Source: Clitoria ternatea
Lineage: Eukaryota; Streptophyta; Magnoliopsida; Fabales; Fabaceae
Reading direction: 5' to 3'
Length of the DNA: 64,000 nt
NCBI GenBank assembly: GCA_037962975.1
Contig: CM075674.1
Coordinates: 42,918,501-42,982,500, forward strand
Made by a program: the position numbers and the translations under genes. The notes under the pieces were generated by a model that searched no databases, was not told the origin of the DNA, and saw nothing but the letters and a program-made list of their open reading frames with translations. Of this stretch, positions 34,929 to 46,920 are shown piece after piece (positions within the stretch are counted from its first letter, which is position 1; every line of letters starts with the position of its first letter).

Positions 34929-36870
34929 ATCTGAAAGCGATTCTTCTGAGAGTAATGAGAACTCGGTTCTATTTCATGACTCTGATAATCCAAATGATTA
35001 CGCCTATGAGGATAGTGAGGAAGACTTTGAACCTTCACCCGAATTGACAAAGTTAATGGAACAGGAAGATAAGGAAATTCAACCTCATCAGGAAAAGATT
35101 GAGACCATTAACCTGGGGGATGAAGGGGAGAATAAAGAAGTCAAGATAGGCACCCTCTTGAGCAAACAGTGGCAGAGTGAATTGATTAAACTGCTCCGGG
35201 AATTTCGAGACATTTTTGCGTGGTCGTATCAAGATATGCCAGGTCTGGATAATAACATTGTGGAACACAAGTTGCCTTTAAAGCCGGAATGTCTGCCGAT
35301 CAAGCAAAAGTTACGACGAATGAAACCAGAAATACTTCTTAAGATCAAAGAAGAAGTCAAGAAACAATTCGATGCTGGTTTCTTAGCCGTAGCTAAGTAT
35401 CCGCAATGGGTAGCCAATATAGTTCCCGTTCCAAAGAAAGATGGGAGGGTAAGAATGTGTGTGGACTACCGAGACTTAAATCGGGCGAGTCCTAAGGATG
35501 ATTTTCCTTTACCTCAGATTGACGTACTGGTTGATAACACAGCTTAGCATTCCATCTTCTCATTCATGGATGGATTTTCGGGATATAACCAGATCAAGAT
35601 GGCACCAGAAGACATGGAAAAGACCACATTCATCACTCTGTGGGGCACCTTTTGTTATAAGGTAATGTCCTTTGGATTGAAGAATGCAGGAGCTACCTAT
35701 CAAAGGGCAATGGTGACTCTCTTCCACGACATGATGCACAAGGAAATAGAAGTCTATGTGGATGATATAATTGCCAAGTCCAGGTCTGAGGAGGAGCACA
35801 TTGCTGACCTGAGAAAACTTTTTGAAAGGTTGAGGAAATTCAAGCTTAGATTGAATCCCGCCAAGTGCACTTTTGGCGCAAGATCTGGCAAATTGTTAGG
35901 ATTCATCGTAAATGAGAGAGGGATAGAAGTTGATCCTGACAAAGTCAAGGCAATTCTGGAAATGCCTCCTCCTCGTACTGAAAAAGAAGTCCGAGGATTC
36001 CTGGGAAGATTGAATTACATCGCCCGATTCATTTCCCAAATGACCGCAACCTGTGAGCCAATTTTCAAATTACTTCGTAAGAATCAGCCTGGACAGTGGA
36101 ATGAGGATTGCCAGATTGCATTTGAAAAGATAAAGCAGTACTTATTGAAGTCACCAGTCTTGGTGCCGCCCGTTTATGGGAGACCGCTAATTCTATACCT
36201 GACCGTGCTGAATGAATCCATGGGATGTGTATTAGGTCAACATGATGAGATTGGGAGGAAGGAATGCGCCATCTACTACTTGAGCAAGAGATTTACTGAA
36301 TGCGAGATGAGGTATTCATCTCTTGAAAGAACATGTTGTGCATTGGCCTGGGCTGCCCGGCGCTTACGGCAATACATGCTTAATCATACTACTTGGCTGG
36401 TGTCTAAGATGGATCCCATCAAGTATATCTTTGAAAAACCTGCTTTGACTGGGAGGATTGCCCGTTGGCAAGTGTTACTGACAGAATATGACATAACATA
36501 TGTCACCCAAAAGGCAATTAAAGGGAGTGCACTAGCAGATTACTTGGCACACCAACCCATTGAGGCTTACCAACCAATGCGACATGATTTCCCAGATGAG
36601 GATATCTTGGCTCTTTCCAAAGAAGAAGATGGTCTGGAAACCAGATGGATCATGAGATTCGATGGGGCGTCCAACATGCTGGGACATGGAATTGGGGTTA
36701 TCCTGATCTCGCCTGGTAAAGAATTCATCCCTATTTGTGCCCGGTTGTGTTTTGACTGCACCAACAATGTTGCGGAATATGAAGCATGTTCTCTAGGAAT
36801 GCAAGCGACTCTAAACGTGGGAATAAAGATCCTGGAAGTTTATGGAGATTCTGCTTTGGTTATCCATTAA
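34929..36870 (+). pseudogene. Element B reverse transcriptase, RNase H and second RNase H start
   Basis: RT motifs: FRDIFAWSYQDMPGLD, VPVPKKDGRVRMCVDYRDLN, FMDGFSGYNQIKM, MSFGLKNAGATYQ and catalytic YVDD at 35755-35766. A Ty3 RNase H follows that looks degenerate (LILYLTVLNESMGCVLGQ, with the first Asp not evident). Then comes a second, archaeal-type RNase H (RWIMRFDGASNMLGHGIGV, NNVAEYEAC, YGDSALVIH), a Tat/Ogre hallmark. TAG at 35545 and TAA at 36868 fit CAG and CAA originals. It would replicate the element if intact. Confidence 0.85.
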
Positions 36871-38373
36871 CTAAAGGATGAGTGGGAAACTAGGGACAGT
36901 AAACTAGTTCCCTATCATGCTCACATCAAGGAGATGATCAAAAGATTCGATGAAGTTACCTTCCATCATGTTCCATGGGAAGACAACCAAATGGCAGATG
37001 CTTTAGCCACCCTAGCCGCTATGTTCGAAGTCAACGGTGATTACGAAGTGCCTCTCATTGAGGTGAAGAAACGACAAGAACCTGCCCATTGCCAGGTCAT
37101 AGAAGAAGAGCCAGATGGCAAACCTTGGTATTATGACATCAAAAGATACCTCCAATGCCAAGAATACCCTGAAGGCATCACGGATAATGACAAACGAACT
37201 TTGAGAAGGCTAGCTATGGGATATCTGTTGAGTGGTAATGTGCTGTACAAGAGGAATTATGATTCCGTTCTCCTCCAGTGTGTTGATACCATCGAGGCAA
37301 ATCAGATCATGAAATATATCCACGAAGGATCTTTCGGAACTCATACGAATGGGCACGCTATGTCAAGGAAAATCCTGAGAGCCGGGTATTATTGGATGAC
37401 TATGGAAGCAGACTGTTTTGCTTACGTACGGAAGTGTCATAAATGCCAGATTTATGCTGATCACATTCATGCACCGGCTTCATCCTTAAATGTCTTGTCA
37501 GCACCATGGCCTTTTTCAATGTGGGGTATAGATGTAATTGGGCCCATTGAGCCAAAAGCCTCAAATGGTCATCGTTTCATTCTAGTTGCCATCGATTATT
37601 TCACCAAGTGGGTAGAGGCAGCTTCGTACACCAATGTGATGAAAAATGTTGTGGTCAAATTCGTCAAGCGTGAACTAATATACCGATATGGCTTACCAAA
37701 CCAAATCATCACGGACAATGGTACAAATTTAAACAACAAAATGATGAAGGAGCTTTGCGAGAGCTTTAAAATCTCCCACCACAACTCCTCTCCATACCGT
37801 CCGACAATGAATGGAGCAGTTGAAGCAGCCAACAAAAATATCAAGAAGATAGTGCAAAAGATGGTAGTAACCTACAAAGACTAGCATGAAATGCTCCCTT
37901 TCGCGCTGCACGGATACCGAACCTCAGTGCGAACTTCAACTGAGGCAACACCATTTTCTTTGATCTACGGAATGGATGCTGTACTGCCATTTGAAGTAGA
38001 AATTCCATCCCTTAGGGTGATGATGGAAGCCAAACTGGAAGAAACTGAATGGGTCCAGGCCAAATATGACCAATTGAATCTGATTGACGGGAAGAGGTTA
38101 ACCGCCCTTTGCCAAGGACAATTGTATCAAAGGCGCATGAAGCGGGCATACGAAAAGAAAGTGCGCCCCTGACAGTTCCAAGAAGGTGATTTGGTTCTCA
38201 AAAAGATTTTGCCAATTCAAAAAGACGTCCGAGGGAAATGGACACCTAATTACGAAGGACCATATGTTATAAAGAAGGCTTTTTCCGGAGGAGCTCTCAT
38301 ACTCACCAACATGGATGGAGATGATTTGCCAACGCCTGTCAATGTCGATACAGTGAAGAAATACTTTGCATAA
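36871..38373 (+). pseudogene. Element B second RNase H end and integrase
   Basis: Starts LKDEWETRDSKL and ends the archaeal-type RNase H with HHVPWEDNQMADALATLA. The integrase has a zinc region (HEGSFGTHTNGH, CHKCQIYADH), catalytic Asp in GIDVIGPI, Asp in ITDNGTNL and Glu in NGAVEAANK, then HGYRTSVRTSTEATPFSL and the C-terminal GPYVIKKAFSGGALIL. Stops: TAG 37882 (TGG-like) and TGA 38170 (CGA-like). The natural end is TAA 38371. There is no chromodomain. Confidence 0.85.
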
Positions 38374-39127
38374 AAAAAAAAGAAAAGAAAAGCTCGCTAG
38401 GTTGAAAACCTGAAAAGGCGACCTAGGCAAAGTTAGAGCAGCAAGATGAGCCAAAAACCTGAAAAGGCGGTTCCACAAACTCGACTCTGCAACATAAACC
38501 CTTCAAGCCAAAGACAAAGAAGGTCAAAATGGGTGTTAGGGTCATTATCAAATTACGCCCTCAGAAGCAAAATCAGAGGACGAACACAAAGTCGTGATAA
38601 AGGGTCAAGTATCTCATTGCTCTCAGAAGATCACTAGAGGATATGTGAGCCTTCCCCTTTCCACTTGCCTTCCATTCTCTGTATCTTATCACATCTCTGT
38701 GTTTAATATTATTTTCATCTCTGCTGTACATACCTGATGTTTATAAATAAAAGTCTCATTTCTTCTTACATGTGTGCATGACTAAAATTTATGAATAAAC
38801 AAGTTTTTGCCTAAAAGAAATTTTGAAATTGGAAACGACAAAGCGTAAAATTATGGGGAACGAAATGCATCCTAGCGCCAGAATTCGCTTGGTATAAGCA
38901 TAACTATCTGTGCTAAATACGCTCGCCAAAAGTCAGAGGATGTTTCTATTTCATCCATGAGTTATCTTAAAAAGCCAGTCGCCAGGGAAGACTTACCTGT
39001 AAGTCTTTTTTATACTAACTCATTCTTTTGTCAAAGGGACACCAAATCCATTATCCAAAAGCAGGTATTTGCCAAAGTTTTCTCTCAGCAAGATCTATTG
39101 TTTGTACTTCAGTAGAACATAGACTGA
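38374..39127 (+). other. Element B 3' UTR, unique part
   Basis: About 750 bases after pol without a gene. The first part has a twice-repeated phrase AACCTGAAAAGGCG (38407 and 38457). Confidence 0.55.
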
Positions 39128-39760
39128 AGATCTCTCTTCCAGACTGGGGCATCTCCCCAGATCTCTCTTCCAGACTGGGGCATCTCCCCAGATCTCTCTT
39201 CCAAAAAGGGGCATCTCCCTGATCACTTTTCCGAAATTGGGGCATCACCCCAAAGCTTTAGATCCTGGTTAATTTGGATGAGACGTCCTATTAACCCCCA
39301 GATCTTTCTTCCAAAAAGGGGCATCTCCCCAGATCTCTCTTCCAAAAAGGGGCATCTCCCCAGATCACTTTTCCAAAATTGGGGCATCACCCCAAAGCTT
39401 TAGATCCTGGTTAATTTGGACGAGACGTCCTGTTAACCCCCAGATCTTTCTTCCAAACTAGGGGCATCTCCCCAGATCACTTTTCCAAAATTGGGGCATC
39501 ACCCCAAAGCTCTAGATCCTGGTTAATTTGGACGGGACGTCCTGTTGACCCCCAAATCACTTTTTCCAAAACTGGGGCATCACCCCAGGACTCCTCCTTT
39601 CAAACAAAGGCCAATACCCCAAGATTCTTTCAAACCATCTCAAACTGGGGCATCACCCCAGATTTATCCAGTCAAAGGCTTAAGTCATGGCAAGCCGGGG
39701 CATCACCCCGAGCTTTTAGGTACAGAGAGTTAATTTGGACGAGACGTCCTGTTAGCTCCC
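39128..39760 (+). repeat. Tandem array 1 in the B 3' UTR (31-bp units plus hairpin boxes)
   Basis: Units of 31 bases built on AGATCTCTCTTCC and GGGGCATCTCCCC, the latter itself a near-palindrome. Four longer spacers contain TTAATTTGGACGAGACGTCC followed by TGTTAA. The result is an irregular higher-order pattern of roughly 110-145 bases (spacers near 39270, 39413, 39525 and 39730). The same hairpin box occurs in the B and O LTRs. Confidence 0.85.
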
Positions 39761-39784
39761 CCAATTTTTACCCTTTACTTTCCA

Positions 39785-40275
39785 GTCGCCGATCAAATGG
39801 CAACCCTTTTACCTTCCTGTCGCCAATTAAATGGCACCCCTTTACTTTCCTGTCGCTAATCAAATGGCACCCTTTTTCTTTTCCTGTCAACCGAGAGGCA
39901 ACACCCTCACCTTTTACTTTTCCTGTCAATCGAGATGCAACACCTTCACCTTTTACTTTTCAGTTAACCGAGAGGCAACACCCCCACCTTTTACATTTCC
40001 TGTCAATCGAGAGGCAACACCCTCACCTTTTACTTTTCAGTCAACCGAGAGGCAACACCCTCACCTTTTACTGTTCCTGTCAATCGAGAGGCAACACCCT
40101 CATCTTTTACCTTTTTCAGCCAACCGAGAGGCAACACCCTTACCTTTTTCTTTTCAGCCAACCGAGAGGCAACACCCTCACCTTTTACTTTTCAGTCAAC
40201 TGAGAGGCAACACCGTTACCTTTTACTTTTCAGTCAACGAAGAGGCAACACCCTCACCTTTTACCTTTCCTGTCA
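39785..40275 (+). repeat. Tandem arrays 2 and 3 in the B 3' UTR
   Basis: First about three units of 33-35 bases built on TCCTGTCGCCAATTAAATGG. Then, from about 39885, roughly ten units of about 38-42 bases built on CCGAGAGGCAACACCCTCAC and CTTTTACTTTTCAGTCAA. The array also reads as an open frame for part of its length (about 39831-40283), which is a by-product of the repeat period and not a gene. Confidence 0.85.
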
Positions 40276-40380
40276 GTTCCTAGGTTTTCCCCCTCATCTG
40301 ATACTTTGACAATGGTGTTCACGTCTTTACTCCCTTTCCATTTCAAAAGCAAGAAGAAACTTCATGCTCTTCTCATGGAA

Positions 40381-40402
40381 AAGAAGTAAAGAGGGGCATC
40401 TA
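40381..40402 (+). other. Polypurine tract of element B
   Basis: AAGAAGTAAAGAGGGG followed by CATCTA directly before the 3' LTR start TGAACACC at 40403. Confidence 0.7.
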
Positions 40403-43323
40403 TGAACACCTATTTCAGTCCGGTCGATCCACAAGTGAAAAAGAATACAAGTAAAAAAAATGACTTGGAAATGATCATTTCCGAGTGAAGGGACTCAGAA
40501 TGATCATTTCCGAGTGAGACATGGTCCCTGGCCTGTTTTCGCCCAAGCGGGTGATGGTTCACTCAAGCGAGTCGGGTGTTTCCGATTGGAGTATTCCCAT
40601 TTCCGAGTAAATAAGGTCAGTTTTCTAGCGAAATACATCTGAAGGGCTTATTGTCGACTGGAACCGTTCTGATTGAAATGAATCCGACTCAGAATGATGT
40701 AATCCGAGTAGAATTACACAGAAATGACCAAAACCGAGTGGAATTACTCAGAATAGAGCGAATCCGAGTGGAATACTTCACTGTTGGAGGAAATCCGAGT
40801 GGAAGCTTCCCTATCAAAGCCATTCCGAGTGAAAAGTGGTTGATCTTGAAGAAATATGTCCCTATTAGAAGTAAATCCAAGTGGAAGCTGTCCCACTGCA
40901 ATCATTTCGAGCCAATTTCCAATTTCTGAGTAAGAAATATGCAATTCTGAGTGAAAAGAAGGTCGATTCCGAGTGAAAATGTTCGAGATCCAAATTCTGA
41001 GTGGAGTCCCAGGTGGGCATATCCGAGTGGTCAGATTCTTAATTTCTCAATTCTGATTGAGGTATAAAGGATGACACCGAGTGCAGCAATCCCAACATCC
41101 GAGCATATCATGATTAAAGTATGAAGCCAATTCCGAGTGAATTTGTCCGAGTCATCAGATTTTCCCAAAGTATCGAGGATGACTCCCCATTGTGAATCTG
41201 AGAGGGTTGAAGTTCATTTCCAAACCGGCTAACAACATTCCGACTGAATGAGTGTGAAGTTAAAGAAAGAATGGTTCTGATATACCAGCAACCGAGCAAA
41301 ATGTTTCTGACATGCCGAGTGAATCAAGCAGAAGGCCAGAGGGAGGCTTCAAGCAGAAGGATTGATGAGAAAGATTTCTCCGAGTGCTGATTGAACCATT
41401 CGAATGAAGGAAGACATGAAGCTATACCGAGTGAAGAATCCTCAAGTTGCCGAGTGAAGACTTTTCAGTCAGCACCGAGTGAAGACTTTTCAGTCAGCAC
41501 CGAGTGATGCTTCTTCAGTCAGCACCGAGTGAAGACTTTTCAGTCAGCAACGAGTGAAGTTTCTTCAGTCAGCACCGAGTGAATCCTCTTCAGTCAGTTT
41601 CTGAACCATTTTTACCCAATTCTGAGTCATCTTTCATCCAATTCCGTGTCATTATTCAACTATTCCGAGTCAAACTCCAAACATTTCAGTCGGTTCCGAG
41701 TCATTCTTCACTCGGTTTTTGTAAAACAGCACCTTTTTCCACACGGTCTCGTACACCAAATTCATCTTTTCCACTCGGATTTTGGAGAGAAGGTAAAATC
41801 CGACCCATATTCCCACCGAGTGCCCTTGCTGACTTGGATTTCCACTATCCAAGTGGATCTTTGACTTATGGGGGGTGGCTGACAAAGGGACAAAGGAGAG
41901 GCCCACTAGCTGCCGACCCCTATGGCTGTCTAGGTGCAAGCTGTGTCCACCAACTCCATCCAGGCTGGCCAAGTGGGGCGGCTGGCAAGGAAAAATAATA
42001 AAAAAGGACCACTTGCCACTGCTGGTGGGTGTCCAGGACCTCTATAAATAGAGAGGATCCTAGAGCCTTCAGGGGAGCCCTCATTTTTGAGAAAAAAAGC
42101 AACACCCAGCCGTCCCTCTCTCTTCCTCTCACTGTCTGAGACCCCCTTCCACCGTCCCTCTCCCTCTCCATACAGCTCCTAAAATACACCTCTCAACACC
42201 GTCTTACTCTCCATACTGCCCCCTAAAGCGTCCTTCTCCTCTTCTCTTCATACCACACAGCCCCCTCCAATCTCTCTTCACCGTACTGTCTCACTCAACC
42301 GTCCTTATAGCCCCTCTCAGCCGTCCTCAACTCCTCACTCCAATCCGTCCTCAACTCCTCACTCCAATCCATCCTCACTCCTCTCACTCAACCGTCCTCA
42401 CCCCTCACTCTCAACCGACCTCTCTCAATTCACCCAACCGATCTCACTCCTCACCAACACCGTCCCTCTCCTATTAATTCCAATACCGTCCCTTTTCTCC
42501 CTCGGTCAGCCCACGTTTCACTTGGTATTCCACTTCCTCACTCGGTATTCCACTTCCTCACTCGGTATTCCACTTTTTCACTCAGTTTTCCCATTTTGCA
42601 CTCGGTTTTCCCATTTTGCACTCGGTTTTCCCATTTTGCACTCGGTATTCCACTTTTTCACTCGATTTTTCACCTTTTCACTCGGAATTTCATTTTCCCA
42701 CTTAAATAAATTGCTTTTCTTTTCTTTTTTACCCCTTTCAAGGTTTATAATAAATATGTAACAAAAATGAGTGCTTCATACATTCTATTTGGACTAGCAA
42801 AAAGGTTGTAATGAATATTATTATTCTCATTATTATTGTAATTTTTATTTCTCCATTTTCTTAAAAAGGCGGAACGAGATTAATTTGGACGAGACGTTTT
42901 GTTAATCTCATTTTTCTTTTTTTAAAAAAGGGGTGGAGCGAGTTTAATTTGGACGAGACGTCCTGTTAATCTCATGTAAAAATTCCGTGTTTGTTTTGTT
43001 TATTTATATATATATATATTTTTTGTCATTTCGTGTATTTTCTTTTTACTGAAAAAGTTAAAATAATTATTGGGTTGATTATAATGCGCGCTATCATATT
43101 GAGGTAACCGTTTTTATAACAGACAGTTGTGAGGTGCTAATACCTTCCTCACCTGTAATTAGACTCCCGAACATGGAATTTCATTTTTTATAACCAGTGC
43201 TTTAACGAAAGGTTTTCCCGGTATTTTATCCTAAAAAATATTGGTGGCGACTCCCTGTTTTTCTTTTCAAAACGAAAGATCGTTTTGAGGGTCGGCCGTG
43301 CCACCGCGATCCCGGTCGCGACA
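40403..43323 (+). repeat. Element B 3' LTR
   Basis: 2921 bases matching 15655-18540. It repeats all the internal features: palindromes near 40461, CCGAGTG boxes, 25-bp array 41452-41607, TATA 42043, CACTCGG array 42519-42690 and hairpin boxes near 42885 and 42950. It is 35 bases longer, mainly because of extra 25-bp units. Confidence 0.9.
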
Positions 43324-44307
43324 ATGGGTAGGCTAGCTGACGTTTGGCTATGACAGGGTTGTAATTAATACATCCCTAAGCACCCATGAGAGGAACGTTC
43401 GGGTGGCTTCCACAATGGTGAATAATGGTGTCAACCTTTAACCACTGTGGATACCATTTTACTTTATCAGCCGTGAGCCCTATTAGGTGATTGGCCCATT
43501 CACGCCCATTCTTTGTTACTAACTGGCATAACTTCAGATCAAAAATAGGACATTCAACTTTGCCGACTTGGTGGAAGACATGTGACGTAAGCCACATATA
43601 CAGAGCAGGTAAACAGTAAATGATTCTCTTTCCACCTTGTGTATAGCAGAAGTCCACGGTGCAATATATATTCGCCAAGATAGCAGTGACAGGATTTTCA
43701 AATTTGAACTTGCGGGTAAGGAAAATGCTAATAGTGTCATAGTCCATGTAATTGTCAATATTAGGGAACAAGATGACACCATAAATAGTGAGAGCCAAGG
43801 TATCCATAAAGGCTTCCCAATCTCCCTTCTCAGCTAGTAAGTGCATATGTTTCTCAAAGTACTCCTGATCGAACCCCAGGGTCTGATTTCTATTTAGTTG
43901 CATACTCCTTAACACTTTTGGGTGAATCCTTAGGACATTAGTGATGGTAACAATATTCGTATGACATCCACGGTGGCAGTAAGGCATTTGTCCTTCTAGT
44001 GGCATCCCCAGAATCTGTTGAACTCTTTAACATATGGAGCCAACTGAAAATCTCGGAAGGTGAAACAACGAAGAAGTGGGTCATAGAACTGAATCAAAGC
44101 AGTAATTGCCTCGACTTGTACCTCCACTTCTAGCAGCGTTAAAATCCTTCCATATTTCCTTAAGAAGGTCATTTTCTGATTCATATCCAATTTCTTGCCT
44201 AATGCTTGCAAACTGGTTGTATCGACTTTCCTAGGCTTAACATGCAGTAATTTTCTTAACTCGGGTATATTTGTACCACAACTATCTGATCTCATGTTAA
44301 TTTCCAT
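43324..44307 (-). pseudogene. Element O ORF1, N-terminal piece
   Basis: Reads from the ATG at 44307 (MEINMRSDSCGTNIPELRK) leftwards. It carries the same globular domain as the B ORF1: FYDPLLRCFTFRDFQLAPY, KHMHLLAEKGDWEAFMDTLALTIYG, FPNIDNYMDYDTI, CTVDFCYTQGG and WYPQWL. A one-base deletion near 44005 shifts the frame, and TAG at 43376 (CAG-like) ends the open part. It stops at the B 3' LTR and resumes at 15654. This copy helps locate the frameshift and stops in B. Confidence 0.75.
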
Positions 44308-45085
44308 ATTTTCACTCAGAGGTACTGGCTAAGCTCCTAATAGCTTCCTGCAATAACATAAAGAAAAGAGAAAATCAGTCATTGAGAACTAACGTGCTTT
44401 GTAAATCGATACTCCCCTAGTAACTTTCTTGAAAACAATTTTGTATTTAGGGAGGTTACGATTTGACAAAACTTGCGGCTAATCAAGGGTCATGTGAGCT
44501 ATGGACTTTCTGATGATTATCAATACAAAAAAAAATTAATTTTTTTCTTTTGATTTTTTTGATATATATTTTGTTCTTTTTTTTTTACTTCTTTTTTTTT
44601 ATGATTCGAAATATCCGTAACTCAAGGCCCAAAGACTTATGCATAAAAGAAAAGGACTACTTGCCTGTTAAAGGATCACTAGTTAAAAGTATGTCATTTT
44701 TAGAAAAAGTAATCCACTAAACAGGCAAGTGGTCCTCTAATTTGGATCAGAAGGGAAAGTGAGAATGAGAAAAGGTAGAAGTAAAGTTTGCCCCTTTGTG
44801 CCTTAAGTTGGATTTTTCTAAAGGTCTCCTAATGGTTTTAAGGTTTGTCTATCAGTGATATCTCGTATTAGGTGGCTTGTTCTAAAACTTCTAAAGGTCA
44901 CTATAGCCAAGATCCTACTCATGATGTTGACCACAATAGTAGGAAGTCTACTAGGTGTGGGCACCATGAATAAGTCAAACTCTAGCTGAGATTCTCACGG
45001 TAACCAGACAGGAAGTACAAACCAAATGGCTCCGCTATCAACCTCCCCTAATCTTAAGTTTCATTTGGGCTCAGGTATAGGGTCC
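44308..45085 (-). other. Element O leader, inner part
   Basis: Noncoding, with T-rich runs near 44550-44600. It is homologous to the reversed leader of element B (for example the stretch around 45000-45085 against 18840-19020). It is cut by D after GGTATAGGGTCC. An inverted pair (GGACTACTTGCC near 44658 and CAGGCAAGTGGTCC near 44723) could form a hairpin. Confidence 0.6.
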
Positions 45086-46786
45086 TAATAAGTGTTGATT
45101 AAGCATTGATTTCATGACTCATTTGAACTAATTTTGTAAAGACTTGAGCAAAATTGATGAATTATTAAAGAAAGTGAGCATGAATCTTTTAAGTAGTGAT
45201 GGATAGGTGTATAAAAGAAAAATAATGTTAAAACTCTTAGAAAGTTGAAGGAAATTCAACAAGAAAGAAAGGCAAGCTTAAGCTTGAGTAGGCAAGCTTA
45301 AGCTTGAGCAGGCAAGCTTAAGCGTGAAAAATCAAGCTTAAGCGTGAAAAACCAAGCTTAAGCGTGAAAGAGAAAGCTCAAGCGTGAAAGAACAAGCTTA
45401 AGCGTGATCGGGAGCATGTGAAGACAGCAAGCTTAAGCTTGAACAACCAAGCTTAAGCTTGAGAAAGCTTAAACATGAAATTTGAGACATGGGCGCTTGA
45501 GCGAGTAACACAATATTAAACTCTCGCTTGAGCATGGTTTGTGCGCACCAAAAATAGCATCAGGACCCCCCACGCTCAAGCGTGAAAAGGGGGCGCTCAA
45601 GCTTGAGCTCGAGCTCGCTTGAGCGTGGATTAAGTGTGGAGCAAGCGTGAGTTGGGCAGGAAGGCCACGTTTGAGCGTGGCTGCAGTGGTTTAAGCGTGA
45701 AACAATTAATGAGTATCAGGACCCTTCACGCTTGAGCGTGACTATCAAGCTCAAGCATGATTCATGCAGCATGGGACCTCCAATTTTTTATTCACCAATG
45801 ATGCGATGCCAACTCACCCACTTTCTTGTGTTTCAGAATGGCTCTGAAAGATGCTTCATGGGCTCTATGCAAGTAGGCAAGGGAAGTTGGAGCATAACCT
45901 CTATAAATTAAGTAGAGAACAACATCAAGAGAATCAAGTTGGATCGAAGAGATCATCTTCTTCATTTTATTAAACACTTTTCTTGTATTTTTCACTCTGT
46001 ATTTATTGAAAAATCTTCTTAGGTGAAAATGCAAAGCATGAGTAGTTAATTTTCTTATGGGATTGGTTGTAATCCATTCAATCCTGAAGTAACGTTGCTG
46101 TAAGTTTTTATGTGTGTAATGAGATTTGATAAGTTTCTATATTTCCTTCTTCGTTTGATGCCCAAAAGTACTTGATCACTATTTTCATGTTTTAAGTTTT
46201 CTCAAATATGCTGGGAAGTGACTTTTGAAAGCAGATCTAAATGAAGTACTTGTTGTGAGTAGGTAGCCAGGGATGGCATCTAACGCAATAAACGTCAAAA
46301 CAATTGATCGATAATGCTGGGATGATTTCAAAGTGACTGAGGGATCAACGGTTTGAAATCATTCTTATGAATTTTGTAGTCAAGGGATCGATGCAAATGA
46401 CTTTGATTGTGACGTAGAAATTATCTTTTCAAGTTACTTATGTAAAAACTTATGCAACTTACAGAAGGTGAGATGTGATGAAACCAATCCCTGTTTTACG
46501 AAACTGATTTCTCTCAAAAACCATTCACTGTTGTCTTTTGCAAACTTTACTTTCTGTTACTTATACTTTTTTTTCAACATCATTCACAACAAACTAAAAC
46601 AATCTCTGTCAACTCTATTCAAAACTAAGATTTTCATGCTAACACCTCCTCAGTGGAACGACATCTATACTATATTACAACCTCTGTGTTTAAACTTGGC
46701 ACAACCATTCCATTGAGTTCAGATTATACAAACTTGATTCTCTTTCCTTGAACTCTTCATTCCTTTATATGAAAAAAAGCTTATCA
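45086..46786 (+). repeat. Element D 5' LTR
   Basis: 1701 bases matching 51219-52921, ending CTTATCA. It contains a 20-bp tandem array (45274-45413), many CGCT-CA-AGCG-type boxes (for example CACGCTCAAGCGTG at 45571) and a perfect GAGCTCGAGCTC palindrome at 45605. A TATA-like TATAAATT is at 45902. Confidence 0.88.
45274..45413 (+). repeat. 20-bp tandem array in the D LTR
   Basis: Seven units of AAGCTTAAGCTTGAGTAGGC or AAGCTTAAGCGTGAAAAATC type. AAGCTTAAGCTT is itself a perfect palindrome. The 3' LTR array (51407-51566) has eight units, one more of the first type. Confidence 0.85.
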
Positions 46787-46791
46787 AGTTT

Positions 46792-46809
46792 TGGCGCCCC
46801 AGCCGGGGA
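46792..46809 (+). other. Primer binding site of element D
   Basis: TGGCGCCCCAGCCGGGGA, five bases after the LTR. The two outer blocks equal the tRNA-Asp-type site of element A; the centre differs (CCA for GTT). Either a changed tRNA-Asp site or a different tRNA is used. Confidence 0.6.
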
Positions 46810-46920
46810 GGTGATTTAAGTTTGAATATTTTAGCATTGAATTGACAAGACAGTGTAAATAAATTTGTTTTCAATTTGTTTTTTTTTTGTAGTAACTTTG
46901 CTATTTTGAGTACTTGATTT

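Larger units (their letters stand above)
15655..43323 (+). mobile_element. Element B: Ogre/Tat-like LTR retrotransposon, interrupted by element C
   Basis: Has LTRs of about 2.9 kb (15655-18540 and 40403-43323) and a tRNA-Arg-type primer site. Inside are an ORF1 of unknown function, then gag, protease, G-patch, RT, RNase H, a second RNase H and integrase, and a 3' UTR with tandem arrays. ORF1 before gag, the G-patch and the second RNase H mark the Tat/Ogre lineage. Without C (9.36 kb plus TSD) it is about 18.3 kb. It lies in ORF1 of O, flanked by ATGGGTA on both sides (15648-15654 and 43324-43330). Confidence 0.9.

Noticed and set aside
39831..40283. 150-codon open frame in the B 3' UTR
   Set aside because: It is produced by the tandem repeat period; the protein is only repeated CCGAGAGGCAACACC-derived text and matches no family.
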